Shown here: piece by piece, positions 21,801-33,367 of the stretch
Layout of the letters: every line of letters begins with the position of its first letter
How positions within the stretch are numbered: the first letter of the stretch is position 1
Assembly: GCF_037126465.1 (NCBI RefSeq)
Contig: NC_088206.1
Location: 71,985,687 to 72,049,686 of the forward strand
From: Ornithodoros turicata
Lineage: Eukaryota; Arthropoda; Arachnida; Ixodida; Argasidae
DNA: 64,000 bases
Direction of reading: 5' to 3'
Made by a program: the position numbers and the translations under genes
The notes under the pieces: model-generated
Database searches by the model: none
Seen by the model: only the letters and a program-made list of their open reading frames with translations
What the model was told of the DNA's origin: nothing

Positions 21801-22616
21801 CCCTGTTTCCACTCCTTTAATTCCTGCGTCACTTAGATGCTATCACTTCGGCTATACTTTAAAAAGTAATTCGGCACACAGAAAGTCCTTCTGATTGTAA
21901 CTGGGGCTCAACATGAGCTTTCTCAATCGCTTCAAACGCAGTTGAGCCGCGGACCGGAAACGGAAATGAGCGGCTCTCAACTGTCGTACTTCCGGTCGGC
22001 AACACACCATTGCAATAGACGTGGTTAGCTCTTCTCCTCCCTCTGGGAAACTCGGGGAAAAGGGCTTCCAATTTAAGCACTTATACGAGCACGGAACGAT
22101 CAAGGAAGTTGTCTAATAAAAATCCGGCAACGTGCGCACTTGAAAAGAATAAAAGGCGATTGGCTTATCGAGTCTTCGGGACCGTTATCGTGAATACCTT
22201 CCCCACTCGCTTTTATCTCCTCCGCTCCAAACAAGGGGTGCAACATTTCTACTTTGATCCGTTCCATGGGGTATTCATTCCGCTCGGGCAATACCGGAAG
22301 TTGGAAGAACGAGATCCCTTCTGGACAATATCAGCGGCAGGAGGCGAAACAAGACGTTATGTGTTCTCGATGGCGCTCAACGTGGGCAATTTCTTGGGTT
22401 TAAAGTGGTTCGCGCGATGCAGTTATCCTGTGCAGCATGACTGCATATCGTCGCTTATGTTTTACGATGCGTTTTTGAAGAAGCGGAAGAAACACCGTAC
22501 TTTGTCTCGGGGGAATCCGACAGATAGTGTGATGACTCTGACGTCATTCAGATCACGCGAAGCTCCGTTACAAGCATTTACGCATTGGTCTATTTTCCCG
22601 TCTTGAATAGAAACAA
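21801..22616. other. Unrecognised stretch with a 165-codon open frame
   Basis: The open frame at 22109-22606 (plus) has no motif I recognise, no splice or polyadenylation context I can defend, and an overlapping minus frame of 74 codons. I do not call it a gene. No repeat family is seen here. Confidence 0.35.
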
Positions 22617-22629
22617 GATAATAAGAAGA

Positions 22630-22710
22630 TTTCCCCCAGGGCGTGAGTCGTGACGTTGCCCACATACGTGAGGCCGACAACGGCAAGCCCTATCACCTAT
22701 CACCACCACC
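22630..22710 (+). mobile_element. SINE-C, 5'-truncated, 13-bp target duplication
   Basis: The 81-bp insert reads TTCCCCCAGGGCGTGAGTCG, continues through CCACATACGTGAGGCCGACA, and ends in a (CAC)n-type tail. GATAATAAGAAGA flanks it exactly (22617-22629 and 22711-22723). The long duplication and 5' truncation indicate target-primed reverse transcription. A second copy with 12-bp duplications lies at 30776-30915 on the minus strand. Confidence 0.9.
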
Positions 22711-22830
22711 GATAATAAGAAGAGAAAGGTTATCGCCCTGCACACAGTGGCTTTCTTTGTGGCCACTGCGTTTTGTATTGTCTTTGTTTGTAATTATTTT
22801 GTATTGTAAATGTTACCCGTCTCAACTGTT

Positions 22831-22884
22831 CAGCTCATAGCCACAGTTGCTTCCCGGCGCTAACACCAAAGTAAAAAAAAAAAA
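22831..22884 (+). mobile_element. SINE-A 3' terminal fragment, plus strand
   Basis: CTCATAGCCACAGTTGCTTC followed by CCGGCGCTAACAC and an A-rich tail is the SINE-A 3' end. Everything upstream of the 3' end is missing. Confidence 0.75.
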
Positions 22885-23990
22885 GTTCAGTCTTTCCTTC
22901 ATGACGTCACAGTGGATAGAGGAAGACGATCTCACGCGTGGTTTTCGTTTTCTGAGTAAATAATCTTTACTTCGGGGCAAGTTAACTCCCACAGGTAAAA
23001 ATGCGCCCACAGGTCTAAAGAGGGTCTGTGATTGGCTGAGGCGGGCACATGACGCTTCCGAGTCACAACGTAGTGCGCCTGCGTGCTTTAAACCGTCACG
23101 TGTATGCTGATTATGCTGCGAAAACACTCCTCGGAGACGACGCACATGGAGCATATTTACACGCGTAACATATTGGCGTCAGCAAAATATATGTGAATCG
23201 GCTACCCCGGTCTACTTTGCGTCCGCCATATTCATTCTCAATGCGCGGACTACATTCTCTGCTGGCGGAGATATACCTCTGTGACTATAGCTCTAATGTT
23301 GTCTCGCATAGTATAGGCGAAAAGTGATGAGTAAAACAACTTGCGTGCGCAAAAATTATGTCGGCTAGGAAAGCCTCCATACCCAAGTTGCGAAATTCCC
23401 GATTTCGAAGTGCCCGGTCTCAAAATATATAAAATTTCCAATTGCTTCATAAGTTTACATACTTCTCTGCCTGTCGCTGAAATTCATGGTCGTTACGTGG
23501 GGCGCGTCCATTAATATTATGTCGGAATAAGTCGGAACAGTTTCGCGCTGGGAATATCATCAATTCTCCCGTTTCACACAACGTGTAAACGTGGCTGGGA
23601 TATTCTTGCTTCGTTTCCCTCTTATTTTTGTTTGTTTGTATGTCTATTTATTTCAAAGGTTTCTCAAATGTTTATTTCCAAGAATTTTTTTTTATATTTA
23701 TACGAAAGGTACACTAGGTGTCGTGCTGACTCATGTGTTCACCAAACTGACGAAATATAGAAATACTACAAATTAAAACGTGCGCGAATCACAATATTTT
23801 CTGGTGGATCGCTCTCTTCAAAGCCTTCGCTTTCAATTCCCAAAAAATGGCGGCGGCTACAGAGTGCATGAGTGTCAACGAATAACTGGTGTCTCCCTGA
23901 TCCTGCCTTCTTTCTTTATTTACTTTATTTTATATATTTTTATTATGTTCTTTTTTAGGCACAGTTCTGTCGCTCGCAGGTGCGATCGAA
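22885..23990. other. No feature recognised
   Basis: No repeat family or coding region is recognised; T-rich stretches lie at 23880-23960. Confidence 0.45.
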
Positions 23991-24282
23991 TAGACCTCTA
24001 CCTGCTTGTAAACAAATGACGTCATAATGTTCGACAGCGCCACCAATTTGGTAGAGTTGAACTACGTTCAAAGCTAGTGGCGAACAAGGTCGCGTCCGAA
24101 AGCCTCGGTCTTGAGGGGATTACGATGGTCTCTGAAAAGGACGCGACCTTCGGTCCTAGTTTTCTTTCAATAGGAGGCAGCGAACAATTGCCCATTCGTG
24201 GAATCCAGCTCTCCCCTTCCGATCTGTTTTGGTTTCGGTTTGTCTACCAACGTCATGATGACGTTTGTCGGGTAGACGTTTA
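23991..24282 (+). mobile_element. MITE family D, copy 1 (292 bp)
   Basis: It begins TAGACCTCTACCTG and ends CGGGTAGACGTTTA, an imperfect inverted pair, with GACGTCAT and ATGACGT words near each end. A colinear copy of identical length lies at 61749-62040, matching at roughly nine of ten positions by eye. Open frames shared by the two copies reflect this similarity and are not evidence of coding. Confidence 0.8.
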
Positions 24283-24320
24283 TTCACATTCAAATATTCC
24301 GAGGCTGTCGCATGCCGTTA

Positions 24321-24473
24321 CCCAAGCAGCACAATGTACTGAAAGTCGAGTGCAACGGGGGTGGACGGGTAGGTGGAAGGCCTTGAAGAGACCCATGAAA
24401 CTACAGAACATTGATAACACACATACCGTCCACCCTCATTGCACTCGACTTTCAGTACATTGTGCTGCCTGGG
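24321..24473. mobile_element. MITE family P, copy 2 (153 bp)
   Basis: Same inverted ends as at 18557 (CCCAAGCAGCACAATGTACT) and the same length. It is flanked by GTTA on the left and TAAT on the right, so the outer TA may belong to the target or to the terminal repeat. Confidence 0.9.
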
Positions 24474-26676
24474 TAATCAGGAACTGAGAGACACAGGAAC
24501 CACATTTTACGGCAGTTACGAACGCTTCCGACGTCTCCACCCAACGGTGAACCTGCGATGACGTCATACTGACTGGCGTCAAGTCAGAATGCCTGAATAA
24601 CGCGACTAGAGATTTAAAGATATTTCGTTTATTTGAAACGAACCATTTATTTGGAACAGTTTATTTTGGCACTCGCGTTTCGATCAGTCTATGTACAGAG
24701 GTACACCCCGTGAAGCCGGTGTGCGAAAATCAGCCACCTCTTTCGTCTCCTCTTATATATTGCTCCTCTCGTATTCCTTATACGGGTAATTATATTTTCA
24801 CGCACATAAATACGCATACTCTTTTTTCTACGCATGATTTTTCTTCTCAGTGCGAGCTATGCAGCAAGAGACAAATATGCGTCGCATTTCGAAAAGTGTG
24901 GGGAAAGGGGGGAGGGCGAGAAAATCTGACGTTTGGCTGATACACAATCTAAATCTGAAGGTGGCTTCCCTGCATACAAAAAAAGGGACACCATAAGGAC
25001 AGTGGAAGAAAGAAGACATCTAGAATGCAATAATAACGTCTAGGGAAAACAAGGAAGTCGGGAACGCCCGCTCCCGCCTGTTTGTATACGTTGTCGCTGC
25101 CTGCGTAAATGGGGCTGCTTTCTGTTTGTAGTGGGGGGGGGGGGGATGTAGAAAGAGAAAGCAGAGAAGAGACGAAGAGAATGTACTGGAACGGAAGGGA
25201 AGATTGAAGACAAGAGCAAAAAAGAGAAAAAGGAAAAAGAAATATCTCGAGCCAGCATTCGCATAATACGGTTTGCATTTCTTTAAATATTTTCTTTTTC
25301 TAAAATCTAGTTCGTCGAATGGTGCAAAACCTGGGAATAACTTTCCAGACACTTCTTTCTCTCTCTCTCTCTTTCCTCCTTTTTTGGGGGGAGGGGAGAG
25401 GGAGGTGAGAATGAGACGAGGGCCCGATTCGTAGCGTTTCCTCCACAGTTCCAGTAAGAGAGAAGCGATAAAGGTAAAGTAAAATAACATAATGAAAAAC
25501 ACACTCCGTATAATTTAGTTTTCAACGCGCAACCCGTTGGTATTTTCTTTAGGAAGTTCGTTATCGAGAATCGGATCCTTGCGCGCGTTCCGACGGGAGA
25601 GAAGCAAGTACGGGAAAATCATTTAGATTGGTTACTGCTCCATAAAAAGAAGAGAAAAAAAAAGAACACGGAAAGAAACAAGTCAAACGGAAATATACTA
25701 AGTTTCAGACTATAGTATTAAAATCTTAACCAGAAGAACCCACATAAGGAGATTAAGAATAGACTGTGAACAGACAGAGGCGTATAGAGACATGTGTTAA
25801 AGACGTACGGACACTTTGTGCTTCATTGCATCACGCAAGCATTGCGCTACATGCCTGAGCACTGAGGAGAAAAGAATTATTCTCCGACGTGTCGTGCTTT
25901 GCGAGATAGAAACCCTTGAACAAACATCTGCAGCAGGATATGACGTCTAAAGAGCGGGAGCCTCGGTCTCATTCCCATTGGTTTTCGAAAGCACGTGACC
26001 TTGTCCGCAGATGTATGGTTTCAGAACCGGTTAAGTTTTACACACGGCACAAATCCGGCGTAGCGAAAAAGTAAGCGAGTCTGTATTTTTATATTTTTTC
26101 ACGATATCATTATTCTACCGGAATTTTCTTTTCATTTTCCCCAAATGCAGTACATTTTACCCACGAAAAGAAAATCACGCAACAAGTTAGCTGAAGCGAT
26201 GATGAACGCATGTACTGTAAAGGTGGTTTTCATCTCTTCCGCAGTGCACGAGTGTGCTCCGCAAAAGAGACGAAGCCAACTTCAAGGAGCTCTCATGCGG
26301 GTTTTTCCGATGCTGTCCAAGTACATATTGAACGCGATAAACAGTGCACTCTGCAACTTGTTCGGGACATGTGATGCTCAGTATGATGAAGATACTGTGA
26401 GAGCAAACATCAAGTACATCAGGGAAGGCTAGCGGCGTGGCCGAGGAGCCTTTGCTATTTGATGGCCGTTTCATGGTCATTCCAAAATCTCGGACATGGT
26501 GGGTCCGGACACTACTATCGACCTTGTTGTCTGAGCTTTTATTGCATATCTTTCTAAGCGGGTGCAGCAAGGTGAACTGGAAGCGAACCAATGGCATCTT
26601 GTCACATCGCGAGTAGAATTTGCCCCAGTCAAGTTCATGCATAGTATTGTAAACAGATTTGCATCATAGTTGTAAG
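24474..26676. other. No gene; low-complexity tracts
   Basis: A G-run lies at about 25131-25144 and a (CT)n run at about 25355-25375. The open frames at 25020-25502 (minus) and 26145-26642 (both strands) have no recognisable motif. Confidence 0.45.
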
Positions 26677-26805
26677 TCGTGTCTCGTTAATATGGACCCC
26701 GTTAATATGGGGAACTGGAATTACGGACGATTTTTCTGAGACCAAACTTTTTGGACGCATTTTCGTCTCGTTAATATCGAAACTAACTTTTCGGACAATG
26801 GACGG
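26677..26805. mobile_element. Possible decayed pogo/Tigger-like fragment
   Basis: GTCGTGTCTCGTTAATATGG and GTCTCGTTAATATCGAAAC lie about 80 bp apart. The wording resembles the subterminal CGTTAATATGAC motif at 18818 and 60556. No clear mirrored ends or TA pair can be placed. Confidence 0.3.
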
Positions 26806-27040
26806 TACAGCAAGGTACAAACCATATGTAGTACATGTATTTTCGTCTGGTTATTATGTACCGTATCGGTATAGAGGGCAGGCCTCTTCGCACATTCTAC
26901 AGGAAAACTTTTGAAAGTAGGACGTTCCGTTGTACAAAGGGAGTATATAAGGCACCGCACCTCGTGTCAAACTAGCCTGGGCTCCAGTCAGTGGTCGGTA
27001 CGTTGATCAGCACCTCCTGGCCCGGGAACGATGACGGGGA

Positions 27041-27362
27041 CAACACCACCTAGATATAGAGAAAGCCTGCTCACTCGTCGCCATGACGTAACACTTAAGA
27101 GTCAGCCTATGAGGATCGTGTTTTCAACGGCCGTAGCCAATCACGAACGTGCTATCAGCGGTCGTGCCCATGAAGACGAACCACCGTCGTCTGCGAGTTG
27201 TGACTGAACGTCCTCGCGTACTAAATCTGAAAACTTGGAAATAAAGCGCAAAAAGGTGTCAATCTTTCTCAAAACTGAATCGCGGTAGCAGACGAATTCT
27301 GACTCTTAACAGAAGGAGGGAAAGGAGGCAATGAGTAGGCCTTGTGTATCTAGGTGGCGTTG
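27041..27362 (+). mobile_element. MITE family A, copy 1 (322 bp)
   Basis: The ends CAACACCACCTAGATA and TATCTAGGTGGCGTTG are inverted, with AGCCTGCTCACTCG / CAATGAGTAGGCC words pairing just inside. The interior contains AGCCAATCACGAACGTGCT and ACCACCGTCGTCTGCGAG, which recur in copies at 32939-33367 (minus) and 43670-44061 (plus). Confidence 0.85.
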
Positions 27363-28377
27363 ACAGGGACGCAGCAAACATCACCATCCCCCCCTCCCCG
27401 TAATGCCTCACTCTTTCCTGTTGTCCTCTCTCCCTCTGTCCTCGTCTGTGCACTTTTCAAAGCCACGGTCTGCTTCGCTGTGGGATCAAAAATACCACGG
27501 AAGATTTGAAGGCTGTCGGCCCTTATACTTCCAGCTCTTTGTACATTCCAATCAGCCTTCGCAATACCAAAGTTTTCGTGACTCTATAGCTCTCATCCTA
27601 GCCAAGACGAGTCGTGTATTTTGAATTTTCGCGCTCACAAGCCTCTGTAAACATTACAGCCACCGCACGATTCACAGCTTCTACACCTTGATCGTACTTT
27701 TTTTGTTGTATCGTACGCCGTCTCGTATATGGGCTCACAACCTGGCATATTCTTAAGACCTCACAATGGCTGGCAGAACAAAGGTCCACTTAGTCTACAT
27801 CTTCCAACCCCTTCGCTTTCACCGGCTCATGTTATCGTACCATTATATATCACCATGCAGCGCCGGAGGCACAACCTCCTCGACGGCACAATCCGAGTAC
27901 GGTACGTTGGCCACAATGTGCAGTACGCGCGCTCAGTAAACGAGTAAGTAAACACAACGCGGTCTCTTCTCGCGCGCGTCTATACGGAGTCCGCGTGCTC
28001 TTCAAACTCGATGGCGCGGTCACGTGATTATGGGTGTCGTGTCATTCCGCTTTGCTTCCCCTCTTTTCATGAAAGTCAAAGAAGTTTCGCAGGAGGTGTG
28101 CCGAGTATGAAAGGGAAACATACAATATGGTACGTTAAAGATTTGTGCCGCGAGAAGAGTTTTCGAGCTTTGAGGAAAGTTTTGTGCGAGAAACGGCAAC
28201 TCAGCCGTCATGCTGTCACCAAAGGCAACGAAGGAAACACAAATATTAGATGTAGACTTCCTTCTAATCCTTGACTTCGGTACGAGTTAGTTTGAAGACG
28301 GAAATATGAATTATACGGCACAACACTTGGTGAACAAAGCATTCAAACGCTAGCAAGCTCGTGTAACGATGTTGATG
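27363..28377. other. No feature recognised
   Basis: Short unrelated open frames only. Confidence 0.45.
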
Positions 28378-28539
28378 GTATCATTTGCTTGAGCATGAGC
28401 TGGTGGTAGGGACAGGAACACAAAACACTAGCAGACAGAACTAGACTCAAAGTCTAGTCTTGTCCTAGTCTCAGTACTATCTACTTGTGTTTTGTGTTCC
28501 TGTCCCTACTACCACACCTCAAGCTCAGTGAAATGATAC
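28378..28539. mobile_element. Small MITE with about 50-bp inverted ends
   Basis: The left GTATCATTTGCTTGAGC...GGTAGGGACAGGAACACAAA is mirrored on the right with a few mismatches and a small indel. The apex contains a second inverted pair (ACTAGACT around 28441 with AGTCTAGT). Total length is 162 bp. Confidence 0.8.
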
Positions 28540-29173
28540 AATAATTGGGTTGATGACGCGGGACATGCATTGATAGATTTATTTAGTTGGTTTACGATCG
28601 CGGTCAAATACACGAACACTGTCGCGGGCAGTAGCCTCCCCTCGAGGACTGAAGGGACAGCGGCTTGGCGATGCTTTTTGATTCCTCGTCCCACGTAGCA
28701 TTGTCCAAGATACACTCAAGCTATGTCTGGAGGCCCGTGACATGGACGGGACAGGACCGCACTCCTTATCGCTGTTGCATCGTGTGAGCCCCTACACGTG
28801 GCCGGAGTCAGCCGCGCAGTTAGCCAGTACGAACAGCCCCATCGGCCAACGAGAGATGCTGAGATGCTCCTCGCTGCGTCGCTAAATGAATGGATCCACC
28901 TTCGGACAAGGTTACCTAAAGCCGTCGACCTTTCTCGTACTCGAAATACAATTTCACGGCTGAGGTCCAAACGGGTGTGTAAACCCTGTGAACCTATTTA
29001 CTGTCCTACGGGCAATAAAGCCAAGCTGCGTGAGATGGATATCGTCATATGCCTGCTGGTGTGCGCTACCAACGTAATTTTCGGCTTTCTATTCACCCGC
29101 TCAGTCACGTTTGCCTGATGGGAACGTCTTTTTGTGTCGAATACCCTGTGCTGAGCAAGAATCGACAAACACG
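28540..29173. other. No feature recognised
   Basis: Open frames on both strands overlap over most of this stretch and none carries a recognisable motif. Confidence 0.4.
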
Positions 29174-29798
29174 TTATACCCCTGTCGCACGGCATTTTCA
29201 ATGCGGATTGAAACCGATCCGCATTGATCCGCATTGACCTAGATTGAGAAACTCGATGCATCGAGTTTCTCAAGAGCGTTCTGTGCGCGATGCTGCTACA
29301 TGGTCCAACTCAATGCGTATTGAAAGGTTGGCTCGTCGACAGGCGGCGCTAACAGTCCCGAGACAGTACGCTGGGATTGACAAATACTATACTCCTAAAA
29401 AGTTGAGAATAACCGCATTCACTTCCGCATTGTGGTGTTTACTAAGCCTTTACGGAGGGCGCGGTGTCGGGAGTGGTCGAGATTAAACAAATGAGCAAAC
29501 GCAATCGCCCACAGACTAAAACCGTAACCGTGAAATTCGATGGGCTCGTATAGGAACATTTGCAAATTAATGTAATGTTTTTGTTCACTACTACCAATTC
29601 GCTGGGTTCGAGGTTGCAAATGACGGTCTTCAATCCGTCTCGAGAATTTCAATACCCGTTTAGCAAACTGGATCGGGTTAAGCAGGATCGGAGTTCGATC
29701 CTACTCGAACGTGTCCGTGTAGCAGCGCCGGATCCGCATTCAGCTCGATGAGCATTGGCTCAATGCGGATCGAAAGAGTCCGTGTGACAGGCGTATTA
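29174..29798. mobile_element. MITE family Q, copy 2 (about 625 bp)
   Basis: The ends TTATACCCCTGTCGCAC and GTGTGACAGGCGTATTA are inverted and match the family Q termini. Subterminal words CAATGCGGAT and ATCCGCATTG are repeated directly and inverted near both ends. It contains a perfect 30-bp palindrome at 29244-29273. Confidence 0.75.
29244..29273. repeat. Perfect 30-bp palindrome
   Basis: TTGAGAAACTCGATG is followed immediately by its exact reverse complement, with no spacer. It lies inside the family Q MITE, about 70 bp from its left end. Confidence 0.9.
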
Positions 29799-30763
29799 CT
29801 TGTGAAGTAAAACGCGTCATTGAAGATAACGCTGATCGAGAAACCCGCATCGGCTGAATGAAATGATGGAGCGTTTTGAAGCGACGTCGCGTTTAAGAAG
29901 GCAAACGTCAGTATGCAGTTTCAGCCCACATTTCGTCAGGGACAAACCTATCTTCGATCAAAACACGATAACCGGTCAATCAAATATACTGCAGCATCAG
30001 ACAGTGTAGGTTTCTAATTTCTATGTTTCCTGCGAACTCCCCCCCCCCCTCCCTCCGGTCCCAGAGGGTATAGACGGTGACACTTGTGTTCCACAATCTT
30101 CCGGGCACATTTTTCCAGCTTTTCAACAGCGTCCTCTAATGTGAGGTGTCAGGTTTTCGAAAGACTTCATGAATATTCAACGGGGGCTTAAAGTTTCGAC
30201 CCGCAAGCGGCTTATCACTCCCGCAAATAGCATCTACTTTACTTTACTTATGTTTGACTTTATTTTCACAAGTGTGCGAAAACTTACATCACACTGACTT
30301 TTCCAAGGCATCCCACCCCGATGCTGTTTTTCGGTACTGTTCCTCTTACAATGCACTTTGTTTAGTGATGGACAGCGAATTCTTGTTGATATTTGCGACA
30401 CGTCCTTTTTCGTCTACGAGTTTTATCAACGCTAAGCCTAACATGCGTTGACAGTAAATTACGCTGTATGATAATTATCTCACGGTGGTAGTTCAACTTG
30501 AGCTTGACTTTCTACCCCCCCCCCCTCCCTCAATTCGGGAAAACATTTTTACCACGAACGATATGAGTCTGTTATGACAAGTCATATATGACGTTATGGG
30601 TCACATATGGGTATGTTTATAGGATAATAATAAGTCTAATGCGCGACAAAGATGTCTTCTCCATTCCCCACATTTAAAATTGTATTTAGCGGTACGGCGA
30701 CCCTCCCTTTTCTCTTGCCCATATACTCTCTCCTATCACGTACTCCGTATCGAAGAAATAGGG
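29799..30763. other. No feature recognised
   Basis: C-runs lie at about 30038-30047 and 30516-30526. No gene or recurrent repeat is recognised. Confidence 0.45.
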
Positions 30764-30775
30764 GTGGTGGTGGTG

Positions 30776-30915
30776 GTGATGGCGAAAGGGCTTGCCGTTG
30801 TCGGCCTCACGTATGTGGGCAACGTCACGACTGACGCCCTGGGGAAATACGCGTCCTGGGCCGACTTCTAGGGGAACTGTGCCGACATATGTCTGAAAGC
30901 GTCTGAGGAAAACCC
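30776..30915 (-). mobile_element. SINE-C, 5'-truncated, 12-bp target duplication, minus strand
   Basis: On the reverse strand the copy begins inside the shared core (TGGGTTTTCCTCAGACGC), runs through TGTCGGCACAGTTCCCCTAG and the SINE-C 3' domain (GACGTTGCCCACATACGTGA), and ends in a (CAC)n tail. AGAAATAGGGGT flanks it exactly (30764-30775 and 30916-30927). It links the SINE-A-like core to the SINE-C 3' end in one molecule. Confidence 0.9.
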
Positions 30916-30927
30916 AGAAATAGGGGT

Positions 30928-32142
30928 AACACCGCTCGGTAATCGAACGTCGCCAGCCAACCAAGGGAAAGCGATTGAGGAAGAGTAATTTAAGTGCCGC
31001 AAACGTAGGTAAATGATAGGGATTTACCGGAGCTTATCGGCGCCCAGTGTTTCCAGACGGGCATTTATATTGCACGCTAGATTTGGACAGCGTTATCTCG
31101 GTACAGCAGGCGCACTCGAAGCCCTCTGGCACGCGTAACGATACGTAAACGTATGCATCAGTTCATGACGTAATATATATCAGTAGGTAGCCGATATCTA
31201 TGAACAGCTACAAGATCTACCGGACGAGCAGTTTGGACACGGAACGATGCCCCTCTTATTTCGCACTGATATCGGGAAAGAAACTGACGTGTTTTGAAGC
31301 GATTCAGTCAGGCACTCGAGGTGCTAAGTAGACCACAAGGCCTCGAGCAGTTCTTTCTGAATTCTGAAAATGTTGGTAGGACTGTTTTTACATTTAAAGA
31401 GAGTTTTAAATTAACTTACTCGATCATATCTTATTACCGTAATTGTTATATGTACTTTAAATGCATTATATTTATAAATATAATGCATTTAACGTGCATA
31501 TAAAGTAAAGTTCGAATTATCGGGTTAACGCGAAAATTCGAACTTCGACGTTGCGACGGTTCGCGAAATAATGTTGCGCACCTATAGGGTTTCTTTGAAA
31601 CGTCCATCCCGTCGTGCCTAAGCTACTTGTAGCGTGCCCTGCAGTCATCGACAGGGTTCGAACACACAACCTTGACATGAGTACGCGGATAGTTGCCAAC
31701 TGGTCCCGTCGATCCGGTTACTTATAACGTTACGTCAATGTATGTATTTTCGACAGGAAATACACGAAAAAAAAAAAAAGAACGAATACTTACGAATGCG
31801 TGACGTCCCAACGTAAGTGATGCCATCACCTGCTGCAGCCAGCCAATTGTCGTAACCTGTAGAGATAACAAAAGATAAATAAGCGCATCCACTACATCCT
31901 TTAAGAAAATAAATAGAATAACAGTTATGCCACACAAAAGCATTTTAAAGGAGTAATGAAGTGACATTTAACGTGGCTCGAAACCTGCCTCATCTGTCAA
32001 GCTGTCCACCAGGTGTCACCTTGCAATATATTTTCGCGCTGCGGTGTATTATAACTGCGTAATCAAATTTACAAAAACCGTAGAAGAAAACAGACGCGGA
32101 CGGCCGACACGATCCTCGTCTGACGTAGGGAGGTCCCCGTGC
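30928..32142. other. No gene; one long palindrome
   Basis: Apart from the palindrome at 31457-31492 and a small TTCGAATT/AATTCGAA inverted pair near 31511-31551, nothing is recognised. Confidence 0.45.
31457..31492. repeat. Perfect 36-bp AT-rich palindrome
   Basis: TTAAATGCATTATATTTA is followed directly by its reverse complement without a spacer. Looser pairing (GTACTTTA / TAAAGTA) continues outside. Confidence 0.9.
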
Positions 32143-32150
32143 CTTTTTGC

Positions 32151-32877
32151 CAGAGTTGTACACGTTACTCAAAAAAGGTAATTGATTACAATTACTGTTA
32201 TTACTGCGCGAAAAGTAATTCTTTACTGTTACAAATTACTTCATCAAAAATGTAATACGTTACCGATTAAAAATGTAACGCGTTACTTTTCCCTTTACTT
32301 TTAAATTGTGGGCCATAGCAAAGCCAACAAGCCTGCAGTGTGCAAACATGCAACTCTTGTTGCAAATTCTAATGACATCAACATACATGATAAGTGAAAT
32401 TCACAAATACATTTGAAAGCAACATACGAAACACATACACAGATTTATATAAACATTTAAAACAACATCCAAACATCCGCTTCGTTTTGTTACTATTATT
32501 ATGTTCAGCTCGCACAATTTATCAATACAGTCACCTATTTTACTGTTGCTCCAGTAGGTCGCGGTTGTAAGGGATTATTATATTACTGTGGCGTGCATGG
32601 AACACGTGTGGACTAGAGGCGGCCGACTTCTGCGTCATTGCTTCAGTCGAACTCGTGGTAGAACAGAAGAACGAATTGGCTTGCTGAAAATGGTTGCCAT
32701 TGTTGACAGAAGGTTAAAAAAGTAATCGATTACTCAGTAATTGATTACCGAAAATTGTAATCAGATTACTTGGAAAATTACTTGCTCACAAAATTAATTG
32801 ATTAGATTAAAAAATTACTGAAAAAGTAATTGATTACTAGTAACGCAATTAATAGTAACGCGTTACGTACAACTCTG
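32151..32877. mobile_element. hAT-like element with perfect 8-bp target duplication
   Basis: The ends CAGAGTTGTACACGTTAC and GTAACGCGTTACGTACAACTCTG are inverted. Repeated AGTAAT/ATTACT words fill the subterminal regions. CTTTTTGC flanks both sides (32143-32150 and 32878-32885). CAGAGTTG-type ends with 8-bp duplication are typical hAT features. The 727-bp interior has no recognisable transposase. Confidence 0.92.
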
Positions 32878-32938
32878 CTTTTTGCTTTGCGTTTGAATTT
32901 TTTTTTCTCAGCTCACGCGCCTCTTATACCTGCTCAAG

Positions 32939-33367
32939 CAACGCCACCTAGATACGAAAGGCTCGCTTATTGCCTCCTCTCCCTCCTTCTCTACGTGGAC
33001 ATATAAAGTCAGAATTCGTCTGCTACAGCGATTCGCCGTTCTGCGAATTTAAGAACTCGCAGATGATTGCAGCTAACTGGGAACTTGTGGACTTGAATCT
33101 GTAAACAAAAAGTGCACCACGCGTTCCAGAAAATCAACCTCGAGAAAGATATGGGACCGTTTTGAGCTTTATTTTAAAGGTGCCCCATTTAGTACGCGGG
33201 GACGTTTAAATCACTTACTCGCAGACGACGGTGGTTGGTTTCCATGGCTGCGACCGCTGAAAGCACGTTTGTGATTGGCTACGGCCGTTGAAAACACTAT
33301 CCTGATTGGCTGACTCAATTACGTCACGTGGACGAGTAAGCAGGCATTCTCTATCTAGCCGGTGTTG
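32939..33367 (-). mobile_element. MITE family A, copy 2 (429 bp), reverse orientation
   Basis: The left end CAACGCCACCTAGATACG and right end CTATCTAGCCGGTGTTG are inverted. Compared with the copy at 27041, the interior is reversed: GCAGACGACGGTGGTT at about 33222 and GATTGGCTACGGCCGTTGAA at about 33272 are the mirror of the copy 1 words. It carries about 100 bp of extra interior sequence relative to copy 1. Confidence 0.8.

Noticed and set aside
22109..22606. 165-codon open frame on the plus strand
   Set aside because: No recognisable domain, no supporting transcript signals, and overlapping open frames on the other strand. Its length is unremarkable for 64 kb of six-frame translation.
24077..24487. 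Frame conserved between 24077 and 61850 (both containing GITMVSE and DATFGP)
   Set aside because: Both lie in colinear copies of MITE family D. The similarity is explained by the DNA repeat, and the frames end or diverge outside it.
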